Shown: one piece after another, positions 9,962 through 21,312 of the stretch
How the letters are laid out: the number at the start of each line of letters is the position of its first letter
Position numbering within the stretch: the first letter of the stretch is position 1
Assembly (NCBI GenBank): GCA_947650285.1
Contig: CANTFL010001403.1
Span: 186,001 to 250,000 of the forward strand
DNA length: 64,000 nt
Source of the DNA: Hyaloperonospora brassicae
Taxonomy: Eukaryota > Oomycota > Peronosporomycetes > Peronosporales > Peronosporaceae
Direction of reading: 5' to 3'
The notes under the pieces: generated by a model
Seen by the model: only the letters and a program-made list of their open reading frames with translations
What the model was told of the DNA's origin: nothing
Database searches by the model: none
Made by a program: the position numbers and the translations under genes

Positions 9962-11647
9962 ATGCACGGCTCGCCCCCAGCAATGTCACTGCCGCTCACG
10001 CCACACGGCCGCGAGGGGTGCAACCTGCCGTCTCCGACACTGACGCCGCGACACAGTGCGTACGCGTGCGTTGACGACGACGACGACGATACTCGTGCCA
10101 AGTACGACTTGCCCGTGGACGCCCATCAGTTTGACCGCGCGACCATTCTCAAGCCCACGAGTTGGCTCCGACCGCACATGCGCATCTTTTACCTCTCGTG
10201 GCTGTCGGCCATCACGGGTTTCTTCGGGTGGTACGCCATCCCGCCGCTCATGCCCGTGATCAAGACGCAGCTGCACCTGACAGACGGCCAAGTGCTGAAC
10301 TCGGACATTGCCAGTACTGCCAGTACCATCTTGTCCCGCATTGCATCGGGCCCAGTGCTCGATCGCTACGGCCCGCAAGTCGTGCAGAGCACTGTGCTCT
10401 GGGTCGGTGCTATTCCCGTCATCTGTGCCGCTTTTGTGAGCTCAGCCACGAGCTTAGTGCTCGTGCGGTTCTTCATTGGCCTCGTGGGCTGCGTCTTTGT
10501 CTCGAGCCAATACTGGACCACCATCACCTTTGCCCGCAACGTTGCGGGCACGGCCAACGCTGTTACCGGCGGCCTCGGTGTCTCGGGCATTGGCTTTGCG
10601 TTCCTCGTGCTGCCATTCATTTACGAAGCTATGATTCATGGAGATCGTGTGTCGGCCGATCTTGCCTGGCGACTCACGATTGCGCTGCCGGCAGTGCTTA
10701 TGGTCATCATGGGAACGGTCATCCGCTTCGCCGTGGACAGCTGTCCCACTGGCGATTTCCAAGAGCTCATGAAGATGAAGCGACGGGCGGAACAAGACAG
10801 CAGCAAAGGCACTGCGGCTCGAACGAGCGTCAGCGGGAGCTTGACGGCGATGCGTCCCGTGACACCAAAATCTGGAGGCGACCAGTGCGAGTCCAAGCCG
10901 GCCATGTCCATGCTGCAGTCGTTCAAGATCGTCTTGACCGACGTCAATGTCCTCGTCATGATTGCTCAGTACGCAGCTGCCTTTGGCACGGAACTGCAGC
11001 TGAACAACATGGGCGCTCTGTACTTTCACACGCAGTTTCCTCAAGAAGGGTGTCTACCAGCGGACAGCAAGCTATGTTACATGCTGTCGACGACCACTGC
11101 TGCGACTGTGGCATCGTCGTTTGGACTCATGAACATCTTTGCTCGCGCGCTCGGTGGCTTGGCATCGGACCGTGTGAACTCCCGACTTGGCATGGCGGGC
11201 CGCAAGCGCGTACAGTTTGCGCTCTTGTGCACGTTGGGGTTGCTCGTGATCACATTGAGTCAACTCGAGTCGCTCGGAGCTTGCATTGCGCTCTACGTGC
11301 TTGTCGCCATTGCAGCACAAGCAACAGGTGGCTCTACCTACGGCATTGTGCCCTACTTGAGCGAACAGCACACTGGCACTGTGAATGGATTAGTCGGTGC
11401 TGGTGGCAACTTGGGCGGCGTGATGTATGGCATTATTTTCCGCGGCACGGACGGATACAGTCCTGGGCTGCTATACATGGGCATCATTATCTTGGCCTGT
11501 GCGCTATTGACTCCATTGCTACGGATCTCAAGCTCGGAGCAGCAGTCGACGACGGATGCTGGAAACCGGTCGGCCCGTGGTGGCTGCAAGGGATCACACA
11601 GCACAGTGTACCTGGAGTTAGAATCGGATATATACACGAAGCAGTGA
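9962..11647 (+). CDS. NRT2: NRT2/NarK-type nitrate transporter (major facilitator superfamily)
   Basis: A single-exon 561-residue membrane protein of the nitrate-nitrite porter family, expected to carry nitrate with protons across the plasma membrane. About 12 hydrophobic segments are split by a hydrophilic central loop (roughly residues 265-320). A motif RIASGPVLDRYGPQ follows TM2, and NIFARALGGLASDR carries the second substrate-binding arginine region around TM8. The second nitrate signature is clear (GTVNGLVGAGGNLGGV). The first signature, normally GWGNMGGG-like, is replaced by GGLGVSGIGF. The N-terminus is a ~60-residue cytosolic tail with an Asp run. An alternative in-frame start lies at 9983 (second Met). 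There are no neighbouring nitrate or nitrite reductase genes in this window. A formate/oxalate-type MFS carrier is less likely because of the TM11 signature. Confidence 0.8.
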   Translation: MHGSPPAMSLPLTPHGREGCNLPSPTLTPRHSAYACVDDDDDDTRAKYDLPVDAHQFDRATILKPTSWLRPHMRIFYLSWLSAITGFFGWYAIPPLMPVIKTQLHLTDGQVLNSDIASTASTILSRIASGPVLDRYGPQVVQSTVLWVGAIPVICAAFVSSATSLVLVRFFIGLVGCVFVSSQYWTTITFARNVAGTANAVTGGLGVSGIGFAFLVLPFIYEAMIHGDRVSADLAWRLTIALPAVLMVIMGTVIRFAVDSCPTGDFQELMKMKRRAEQDSSKGTAARTSVSGSLTAMRPVTPKSGGDQCESKPAMSMLQSFKIVLTDVNVLVMIAQYAAAFGTELQLNNMGALYFHTQFPQEGCLPADSKLCYMLSTTTAATVASSFGLMNIFARALGGLASDRVNSRLGMAGRKRVQFALLCTLGLLVITLSQLESLGACIALYVLVAIAAQATGGSTYGIVPYLSEQHTGTVNGLVGAGGNLGGVMYGIIFRGTDGYSPGLLYMGIIILACALLTPLLRISSSEQQSTTDAGNRSARGGCKGSHSTVYLELESDIYTKQ

Positions 11648-14600
11648 GCACAGTTTCCCCGCCCCACTGGATCACACCCGATCACGTGCGTCCCACAGCG
11701 CGGGTGTACACCACGAGATTCGGTCCGCTGACACGACACGTTCGTTCGTTGTCGGTTCAGCAGACGTGCATGTTAACGTAGTGTTGGTCGGTCTACCTGA
11801 CTTGACAAATGACAAAGCGTTGAGCAACTTTTTGTGTTTCTTGTGCACTTCGCAGTCCTCACAAGGCTCCTCGATGGATTCATAGCTACGTATCGTATTG
11901 AATCACTTTCGATTGTCCGTTACAATGCGTTCTACTTGTTTAGTTGTGTCTTTTATGACGTCTGGACATCTCAATGGTTTGCACAGGCCAACAGGAAGCA
12001 CAACTTGAACGATAGCGGCTCACGGCAGCAACTCGAACAGCGCTATGCGTAGTGTCTGCTACTCTAGTGATGGATTTGCAACGATGGTGGGATGATAAGC
12101 TATTGTACTATCCACGCGTTTCGCACCATTGTGCTACGTTTGCCGAGGATAGAAGCGTCTGTGTATCTGGTAGCGACCGTGTTGTATGCTCTGGCTGTGG
12201 TACCATTCCGTGGTATTCGACGCACATCGCTTCAATCGTGCTGTGGTGTCTGTCATACAGAAGCAAAGCTGACGGGGGTAAGATTAGGAAGTTCGCAGCA
12301 CACCACGACGGGTCCTGCTTCCTCGTGTGAGAAGTCAAAGCACCATCGGCACGAGGCTTCACTAGCGCATTTTTTGTGGCGACGATCATATCCTCGCGAC
12401 CGTGTCATCCACTTGCACCACATATTGTCAAGTGTTCATGACACAAGACATCGCCACTCACAGACACTGTGAACAGATCCTGGTTGCTATAACGTGAGCA
12501 CGCCATACGCCGTTCGGTGTATTCGCTGAGAGCACTTCTTTCAGTACATACGCAAAGCTATTACAATAGGCAAAGATCGATGTAATGAATTGATGAAGGT
12601 CCTTACTTCGCATGTGCTGGGGTGATGTCCATGCTTCTTCGGCTGCTAGTTGTACTTATTAACAAGTAACGAAACTATACACACGCGTTACCATACATTT
12701 CCACCTGGCAATCAGCATGACAAGTCCCCACCGAGACTGTACCTCAAGGTAACATTCACTCGCCTCATGTTCTGCCAAAGTGGGACACACTGAGCTTCCA
12801 ACATCCGACGTGCCCGTCGTATTCATGAACACTCGCGATCTACCTAGTCAACAACAGTTCGTCTGATTGAGCTGACGATGCCAGGGATGCCGATCCAAAT
12901 CGCTTGTAATTGATCGTAAACTTATGTTGAGGATCAATTTACCGCCGACCTTTCTGCTCCGACCTCACGTTGAGCGAAGGCGGCCTCAAATACACGCACT
13001 CGAATCGGTGGGTGTACAGCGAGCTACTAATAAGCAGCTGCTTTGTACCGCTACAACGTCTGATGCGAGCAAAGAGTCTTGACCGCAGTCATGTTCTTGT
13101 CGGACTACGACTGCACTCTTCTTGGTACAGAATCTTGAAGGAACAACGGATGATCGTTATCCAAGCTGCGAATAGGGCGACCAGTCCTTCGTAAAGTGCG
13201 CTGTACTCCACAACGGACGCTTAATGCATGTCGCTAAGCGACATACATCATACACAGATTCTACAATCTACAGGTCACGAGTTCGGTCGTGACCTGACGT
13301 GAACTGATTCATTCGTACAGGACTCATACATGCGACCTCCAATTGCACCATCTCGTCGCTACACATAGACCTTCTTGTCGATGCGCTTTCATCTGACATG
13401 TCTAACGTTACCTTGAAGTTTTGGGAGCAGCAGGCTAACAATACAATGGTACCATTGTAGGAAAACAGGTCTGCTGCGCAGGTTGGATTCGAAAAAGGGA
13501 ATATATACTGCATATAGGCGTTTATACTTTTTTACTTTGTTTGGTACCCACGGACTGGCGACACTTCCATTGTTCCTGATGAGTCCTACATGTCCTTCAA
13601 TCGTACACATGGTCCAACAGTTCCTTCTAGACCCTTGGAACATGACTATGCAGGTGCGTCTTGTGTCGAGACGCGCCAGATATATTCGAGTTAGGATACG
13701 ACAAAGTTTCGACACCCTTAATGCTCCCACATATTTATGGACATAATGGCTTCTTGCAATGCTTGCACGCGTCATGTTGACGAAATCAACAGTCGGATGA
13801 GATGCTACCACGACCATCCGTTCGTACGGTCGTCAACACCGTTTCCTTGTCCAAGCAGTCGCGCAAAAGCTTAGCTCAATATCGACGTGCTCTTACAGAT
13901 GACTTGTTGCACTGTCGATATGTTGATTACTGCCTTGTTGCAGATTGGCAAGATTTGCAATTCGACTGCTGACTTGACCTGTACCAATCTAGATGATCAT
14001 GTAGCTATTTCTACATCGGTCTTACTAAAAGCCGTAGAAGGCGTCCATTTGACTTCTGTTGTCGACAGAGCCTTTACGGTCTGCTTCAGCTATTGATATT
14101 CAGTAATCAAACCACCTGCGGGTGTGGACGCCGGCGATCAAAATCGCGAAGTCGGCTTCTGTATACGGTTGTAGCAAACGAGAATAAGGACCCGTTGTTA
14201 GAATACATATCTAGAACTGCGATGCGTATGCTGTTGATCTACAGTGCAACTTGTAGGGCCAGCTTCAAGTCCCCCCACAGATGGTGCTCATCGTACCTGA
14301 GTGATCTTGTGAGCGCAGATTCAACTTATAGACGCGGCAACTTGTGAGCCATATAGACTGTCAGCTAGCGTCGAAGTTCATGCTCGTCGCTTTGTTCGGA
14401 AGCGTAGAGCATTTGACTGGTTATGGCAGAGTGGGTCTTTGTGTAAGTGAGTTCATTATTTCCAATTAGAATACGTGTGTTGTACAAGCCAAAAGGATCG
14501 TGCCCGCAAAAGTGCCTCAACAAGCATACTCCTTAGTTTATCTTGATGCTACGATCTACACAGGACAGAAGAGTACCTGTGTAGGCAATATGAGAGAAGT

Positions 14601-17005
14601 TACCTGGTAAGGTGGTATACGGCAGCATGTAACAACACACTGGACTGTTTTAAGCTAGTAAAGGCCATTTTATCAGCTAACCAACTTTACCTACCAATAT
14701 TAGATGCGTGCAATGAGTGATGAGCAGGTAGTCATACGCATGTTTGATAGTGTGAGACATGGTGATGTTACATGAGACGACATAGAATGTCTTCGTGATA
14801 TAACAACAGTCTCTTTATCCATTCTACTACGCGTTATCGCATCAGATATGCCTCCTCTACACGACAATAAAAGCGAGATTTCGAGCTCCTGTTTACATTG
14901 TACACGTGTAGACTGCTTCGTTTGTCATCAGTGCACGCAAAGATACCCTGTCACACCTGATAGCATCTGTGCTACGGCGAGTGACCATGTCTACATCTAC
15001 AATTGCCGTTAATGGGTGGGATTAGCTTTTACGCCACGCGGATAGACTTTGCCTATCTAGGTAATTTCGACGAAACCCAGACGAAAGTGTGAGCTCGACA
15101 TTCGGTCAGTGAGCCGTCAGTGTTATGCTCATATAGCTCCAAAGGAGGTTGATAACGATGCCATGATCGCTGGTTTCATTTACATTACCTTGACACGGAT
15201 GGAGAAAAGCAACCTTGTCTCGCCAGCGGTATTGCCAACAGAAAGCCTGAAACACATATTTGTTTCTGTTGTTAGATATAGTCGATATCGATAAGTTTGA
15301 CCTCTTTAAGGTGTTAAGGCATCGGTGGCGTCGCCAAGTTTGACAATACATCACTTGTCAAGCCATTTAGAGTCATCGCAAAGTGACAGGTACGACGAGG
15401 ATGCAAATGGCATGTTTATCCAGGCTGGATGGGCGGTAATTTAGGGGTTTGGATAAATGACAACGAATTGTTTCTTTTGAAATTTAATTAAATACCAAGG
15501 TGCTGCCCAGTCAAACATTTCGACCTCTACAAACTAACTTTACAGCCCGAACTTACGTAAAAGATTTCAATAAATTAGGCGCGATCTGCACGTCTACTCT
15601 CAGTACAACGATACCTCATCATTATGTGTGCATAAGTCCACGGTGATAAGACAGGATCACCATGTCGTGCAAAGTCTTGCAGATGGTTTTGTAAGCCCCA
15701 TCAGTTCAACTTGACATGAAGACGCTTCTCGAAAAAGAAATCGCTTGACTATAATCTTTGCGTTAAAGCCGAGGGATTTACGCCTGCGACATAACCATGA
15801 AAACTCGGTATTCTATACAAAATATAAGTCGCGTAAAATTGTGGCGCTGGTCGCATAAATTTACGTCGTGTTAGACGAGAAACCTCGACCTAAATACTCC
15901 TGAAATTGTAATGGTACAATCGCTCGCATAGTGTAGGCCAGATGCCAACGATCGTGATTGTATTATACGTCATACTGAGTCTTGTGTCACCGATTGGAAT
16001 CACTTTTCCCATACGAAAGGCCGGTGGCGTACATACGACATTGCCGCAAAGTCTCAACAGCGTAGCGGAATATCTATATGAAGGTAAAGGTCAAGAGAGG
16101 TGGAGCGGCCCACCAGCCTAGTATTGTGAATTTTCATATGTACGCTGCTAGTGGAAGTTGTCTGAGCACACAATCGCATTGTTGCTGCATCTGGTAATGA
16201 GGTGCCCCATAGAACCATACGTAGCGGCACAGTAGCAAGTGACATCTCATTTAGAGCCCTAGTCTACATTAAGCCGTCATGGTACTTGATCCGCTGCCAC
16301 TCAATGCGACAACAAAAGGTCCAATTCACGAGTCTCTGAACAACCCCGACGTGCAGTACGATTTTACACTTCAATTAGTCTCATTTGTAATGTTGTACAG
16401 TTTGTACCGGAATACAATACTTGTCGACAGATGCACACTACAGTCATTGTTTCGTACTTGACCTGAGCGAATGATAAACGTCTCTCTGGTTTTGCAAAAC
16501 CTCAAAAGTTATAAGAATATTCCAAGAGAGTGTTTGTCCTATACGTGCGGTGGTCGCACTTCTAATTTGATCTCAAGTTCAAGTGAGTAGGCAATTGATG
16601 TCTTAATTCGCTTGTTCGTGTAGAAAAAAATCAATCAGTAGCTGTGGAAAGTGCAGGTATTACAGATTTTAATCATTATAAAAATGGAGGATTCGGCATG
16701 TACATTATATCGCTAACCATCCAGCACAAATGTTGCACTCGATAATCTGCAGCGAAGAGACCAGCGGTCATGGCGGAGTGAATCTGGATTCAAGCTAGCG
16801 AATTCGCGCAAAACTACTACCTGCCACTCCTCCACCAAGCGGAGACGGGACCTCGGTCGGGGATCCATTAAGCGAAAAAAATGGTCTCGACGCCCCCCTT
16901 ACAAATTGAACACCATCCAGCCTGAATCAGGCACAACATAGAAGGGAACTGCGCCTACTGGGCGGCTATCACCTGCTCCCATGGATTACAACAGCTTGCC
17001 TACGC
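11648..17005. other. Gene-free region
   Basis: About 5.4 kb with only short ORFs, near-neutral base composition and no recognisable protein. The 13389-13817 minus-strand ORF (142 codons) is the longest and matches nothing I know. This looks like old, decayed repeat sequence. Confidence 0.6.
13271..13296. other. Perfect 10-bp inverted repeat
   Basis: CAGGTCACGA and its exact reverse complement TCGTGACCTG are separated by six bases (GTTCGG), giving a potential stable hairpin. No gene context is visible. Confidence 0.8.
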
Positions 17006-17600
<595 letters not shown>

Positions 17601-18056
17601 CTATTTCCTACTCTTCATATTTATTTTACTCATATACTGAACCCGGCATTTAAATTCACATTCCGACCACCCACTTCATGATGAAACAATATCTGTCCCA
17701 GTATCCCATGCGAGGGCACAAGGCTCACTTGTCGCATAAGTGACAAAACGGTCTCGCGCATCTCCCTGTACGCGGCGTGCCATCCAAACACTTTCTCGGC
17801 TATACTATCGAACGCATTCTCAATCGCTGCTGCTCCGCTTTCAACACCGTCAAAACGTCCCCTCTTTATGCTTTACATCCGCTTACACGCCCTGTCACTT
17901 CGCACGCTCTACAGCTGCTCGAGATCAATGTCTCCGTTCAAAACAGCTGACGCCCGCTTTGTGCCCGTTGTATTCAGATATATCTACTGCGTACGATCTT
18001 TCGAACCAGTCGATCTATTGCAGCAAGATGACGAGCTCTCCGGTGAGTCTTTGACC
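17601..18056. other. Sequence between microsatellite and left inverted arm
   Basis: No recognised gene. A 110-codon plus-strand ORF (17868-18200) crosses into the left inverted arm. Its second half is therefore repeated in the right arm, but its first half is unique here. Confidence 0.4.
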
Positions 18057-19671
18057 GACGAGTCGCTCACAGGTCTCAAAGACCCGACAAAAAAGAGCCG
18101 TAGTTTCTACCGCAGCGTCTACGATGACGAGCAGCTACGGTGCGGACCGCGTTGCATGTCTTCGGGCGTCACGCGATTCGAAGCCTATGATAAGCACTGA
18201 GCGTTCGTCAGCTCGGGCGGTCCTTTTACAAGCTGAAGTTTGGCATCTCAGTGGCCTGTGACGTCTAGCGGGCAGTCAGTTTCGAACAGCACAAAGTCTG
18301 TGATCGAAGTTGCAGTCCACGAGCTAAGTAGGGCCGTTTGGCTTTCAGTACCGTCTCGACGATCTCTCGGAGGCGCTGGCTCTTTTTGACGTCGCAGTAG
18401 TTGCAACCGTAAACCACTGAGAGTCCACCACGTGTCGCAAGACGAATCTGTTTGCTGTTGAGTGATCAGCAGTGACGTGTACGAGACAGCCGCAGCTTGA
18501 AGCCTGTAATGAGATCGTGTAGTAATGAGTTGAAACAGCCAGTCACGAGGAACTGATGGTACATGACTGCGATTGACCGAAGGTCTTGCGTAGCCTGTGG
18601 CGCAGTCCTCTTCAGTCTGCCTCGCACTCGTAATTATGAGACGTATCATGTCCGAATAAAGCGATGATGGCGCGTGATTATCTAGGCCAGATGAGATAGT
18701 GGATGATGATTTGGCCGTTAAAACTTCTTTGATCTATCCTTGCCAGTGCACTCCACGTGACTGGTCAGGAGTAGACAGAGCTTGAGGGACCAGAGCTATT
18801 GGCATGGGGCTCTGGTGTACCGGTGAGGGACCCGAATTCACCGACAAGGGAACGGGTCTACAAATGAGACACCCCGGTCTACCGATGAGGGAACGGGTCT
18901 ACAAATGAGAGACTCTGGTCCATTGATACGGGTACGGGTCTACCTATGAGGCGCCCAGGTTTGCCGTCGAGGGACTTGGTCTATCAGCGAGGTACCGCGG
19001 TCGTCTTTTGTCAGTACCGATTAAACGGTACATTGGCAGCGGTCTTCTCCTTGATTGGTTTACGGCCCTTCTCCCATGGAGACTCAACCACTTTGGAGGC
19101 CCCTTCTCCTTCGTACGCCCCCTTCCCTAAAGGTGACCCCTTTTCCCTTCACCGTGCCGACCTCTGGGTCCATTATTCTTCAAAAGCACTTCACCACAGC
19201 CGCCTCCTGTTCTTCCATCCGTACAGCGGTTTGAGAACTAGCATGTCTTCTTCACGTGAATACCGTACGAATTTCCTGCTTAATTCCTCTGGTGTGAGCT
19301 TTTCTTAACTCGTGTCCGTGCAGCGATGTATTCGCCCAAGTCCGAACCCCGTTTACCGCCGTGGTATCCTACCCCGCGGCAACCATGATTACTAAGTAAG
19401 ATAACGCGGAGAGGTCATTCGCCCCCACATCTATGATTGCTCCATCCAGGCTTGAAGATGGATCGGCCGCTGACGCTCCCTCAACTTCGTTGCTTCTTAC
19501 CACCCCAGACGCTCCCTCAACTTCGTTGCTTCTTACCACCCCAGACGCGGGGACCCCTGCGTCCTCAATTACTCCATATCTCCCGGACCGTGCGCTGGTT
19601 GCATCCACAACGCATTGTGGTCAGTTAGGCGTAACCATACCGACCTCATCGACGAGCTCGAAGGAAGCGAC
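18057..19671 (+). repeat. Left arm of large inverted repeat, outer part (foldback-like element)
   Basis: This sequence reappears as its reverse complement at about 33.5-35.17 kb. The matched ends are GACGAGTCGCTCACAGG here and its complement ending at 35171. The arm is interrupted at 19671 by the Gypsy insertion and resumes at 31939. It contains a 41-bp tandem repeat (about 18848-18930), a 36-bp direct duplication (19472-19543), a 120-codon ORF (18946-19308) conserved in both arms, and a 133-codon minus-strand ORF (18248-18649). The right-arm copy of that last ORF is cut by a TGG to TAG change. Long inverted arms with internal short tandem repeats are typical of foldback transposons, but no transposase is seen. 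Confidence 0.85.
18848..18930. repeat. 41-bp tandem repeat in left arm
   Basis: About two units of a 41-bp sequence beginning GGGAACGGGTCTACAAATGA, flanked by more diverged copies with the shared GGTCTACC and GATGAGGG words. The right arm has one extra unit. Confidence 0.85.
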
Positions 19672-20063
19672 TGTAACGGGGCAGCCCGTTACATGGAATT
19701 GTCACTCTAAGGAAAGTGACAATAAAGAACATGAAGTTGAATATTCTTTGAACAATATCACCGAAGTGGTGATATTGAAGGGTCGACCAAAGATTATGTT
19801 CATTGGTTGATATCTTGATGATATCAACCCACCAATCGCCGCAAGACGCGCGCAATGAGTGGTGACGAGACGTCACCATACACTCAGTTATATTAGCATA
19901 ATTAAGTTTAGTCAAACAAGAGAGACAGTAGTTAAAAGACTTAATTATATTAATATAACAGTTCTGCTTTTACCCTACCTACACTTCCTCGCTCGCCTTG
20001 TGTACGTCTGTCGGGGCACCGATACCCTTGCGTTAAGTTCACGCAAGGGTGTGCCCCGTTACA
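19672..20063 (+). repeat. Gypsy 5' LTR
   Basis: A 392-bp LTR with TG...CA ends and 10-bp terminal inverted repeats (TGTAACGGGG / CCCCGTTACA). The likely primer-binding region starts directly after it (CCTGGTAGCACTTTG). Confidence 0.95.
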
Positions 20064-20107
20064 CCTGGTAGCACTTTGTAGTCCTGCCAAGGACCACAAC
20101 ATCCAAC

Positions 20108-21262
20108 ATGAACATTTTGGATGATGATGAGACCTTTCACGCCACGCGTGAAGGGTTTACCCATTTGAGTGACATCGAATGGGGTGCGGTAGAACGAATG
20201 AGTTCTACCGTAGGCGAGTTCGCCATTAGCGCCATGTTGGAGTCTCTAGACAGAGACCAACAACATGCCGCTATAGCTAAGTTCATCCAAAGTGAACTTG
20301 TCGCCGAAAGGGAGAAAGTAGCCTTGATTCACCAGCAAGGCTCTCAACAGGCCGAGCAGTTGAGAGAACTCGGTGCTCAACAGACAGAGCTGTTGAGACA
20401 GCAGCAATTTCATGCTGCTGTGGGCGGGACGGAACATGCGCGTCGTCCCGAGGTCATGAAAGTTGACAACTCCAAGTACAGTGGAGTCCCGGAGGACTCC
20501 CTGTTACTATGGTTTGTCGAACTCGACAGAGCCTTAAGGGCTCGTCGCGTCGAAGATGAGAAAATGAAACTCACATTTGCTCAGACCCACTTGGCAGGGC
20601 GTGCCAAAACTTGGTCCCTGGGGATCGAGAGTAGCGACCCAAATGTGTTTAGGTCGCTAGATGACTTCGAGTCCCGTCTCAGACAAACGTTTGAGCCGCC
20701 ACGGGCTGAGTTCAGGGCTCGCTCAGAGCTCCTGAAACTCAAGCAGGGTAAGCGCGATACGCACGCTTACGCACAACATATACGACTCCTCGCGAGTAGT
20801 ATAACTGCTAACCCAGTACATGAACACACGTTGATTACGGTGTTCATGCAAGGGCTTGCAGAAGGGACCGTCAGGAGCCACCTGTTCCGCCTTGAGCTGA
20901 ATACACTTGAAGATGTGATATCAGCCGCGGAACAGGAGAACGTTAGCATGAGACAGGCTCATGCTAGCTCAAACTCTTACCGTCCACCAAGACGACAAGA
21001 GATCGGAGGTCCAGAACCAACGGACCTCTGCTATGTTGAGAGCGATAGACCTCGCTCTTCAAACAACAAGCGACTGCAGAGGTGCAATCGCTATCAGAAG
21101 TTAGGGCATTACGCATACGAGTGTAGTGCTCCACGCCCAGTACCAAACAGTACTGAGCGAAATGGACGACCATTTGCCAGAAAGGGCAATGGGCGTGGGT
21201 CCAGCGCTGTTGCGAAGCCGCAACAGCGAGACGGACCATCAAAAAATGGTCGGGGTCAGTAG
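20108..21262 (+). CDS. Gypsy gag polyprotein
   Basis: An intact 384-residue ORF with the retrotransposon gag core (residues ~125-250, with WSLG, FESRLRQTFEPP and LLKLKQGKRDTHAYAQ features) preceded by a Gln/Glu-rich coiled segment. It forms the capsid of the element. Near residue 320 is a zinc-knuckle remnant, CNRYQKLGHYAYEC. Its spacing shows a CCHC knuckle in which the second cysteine has become tyrosine. A basic, Gly/Arg-rich tail follows. The pol frame begins about 50 bases downstream in a different phase. Confidence 0.9.
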   Translation: MNILDDDETFHATREGFTHLSDIEWGAVERMSSTVGEFAISAMLESLDRDQQHAAIAKFIQSELVAEREKVALIHQQGSQQAEQLRELGAQQTELLRQQQFHAAVGGTEHARRPEVMKVDNSKYSGVPEDSLLLWFVELDRALRARRVEDEKMKLTFAQTHLAGRAKTWSLGIESSDPNVFRSLDDFESRLRQTFEPPRAEFRARSELLKLKQGKRDTHAYAQHIRLLASSITANPVHEHTLITVFMQGLAEGTVRSHLFRLELNTLEDVISAAEQENVSMRQAHASSNSYRPPRRQEIGGPEPTDLCYVESDRPRSSNNKRLQRCNRYQKLGHYAYECSAPRPVPNSTERNGRPFARKGNGRGSSAVAKPQQRDGPSKNGRGQ

Positions 21263-21312
21263 GGGCGGAGCGCCCTACTGATCCAGCAACCTCTAGAGAA
21301 TTTGCAAATCTC

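Noticed and set aside
10162..11781. 539-codon ORF overlapping the nitrate transporter
   Set aside because: Shadow frame of the transporter with His/Cys/Arg-rich composition and no domain.
13271..13296. Terminator or transposon end
   Set aside because: An isolated 10-bp hairpin with no T-run, gene or second copy seen nearby.
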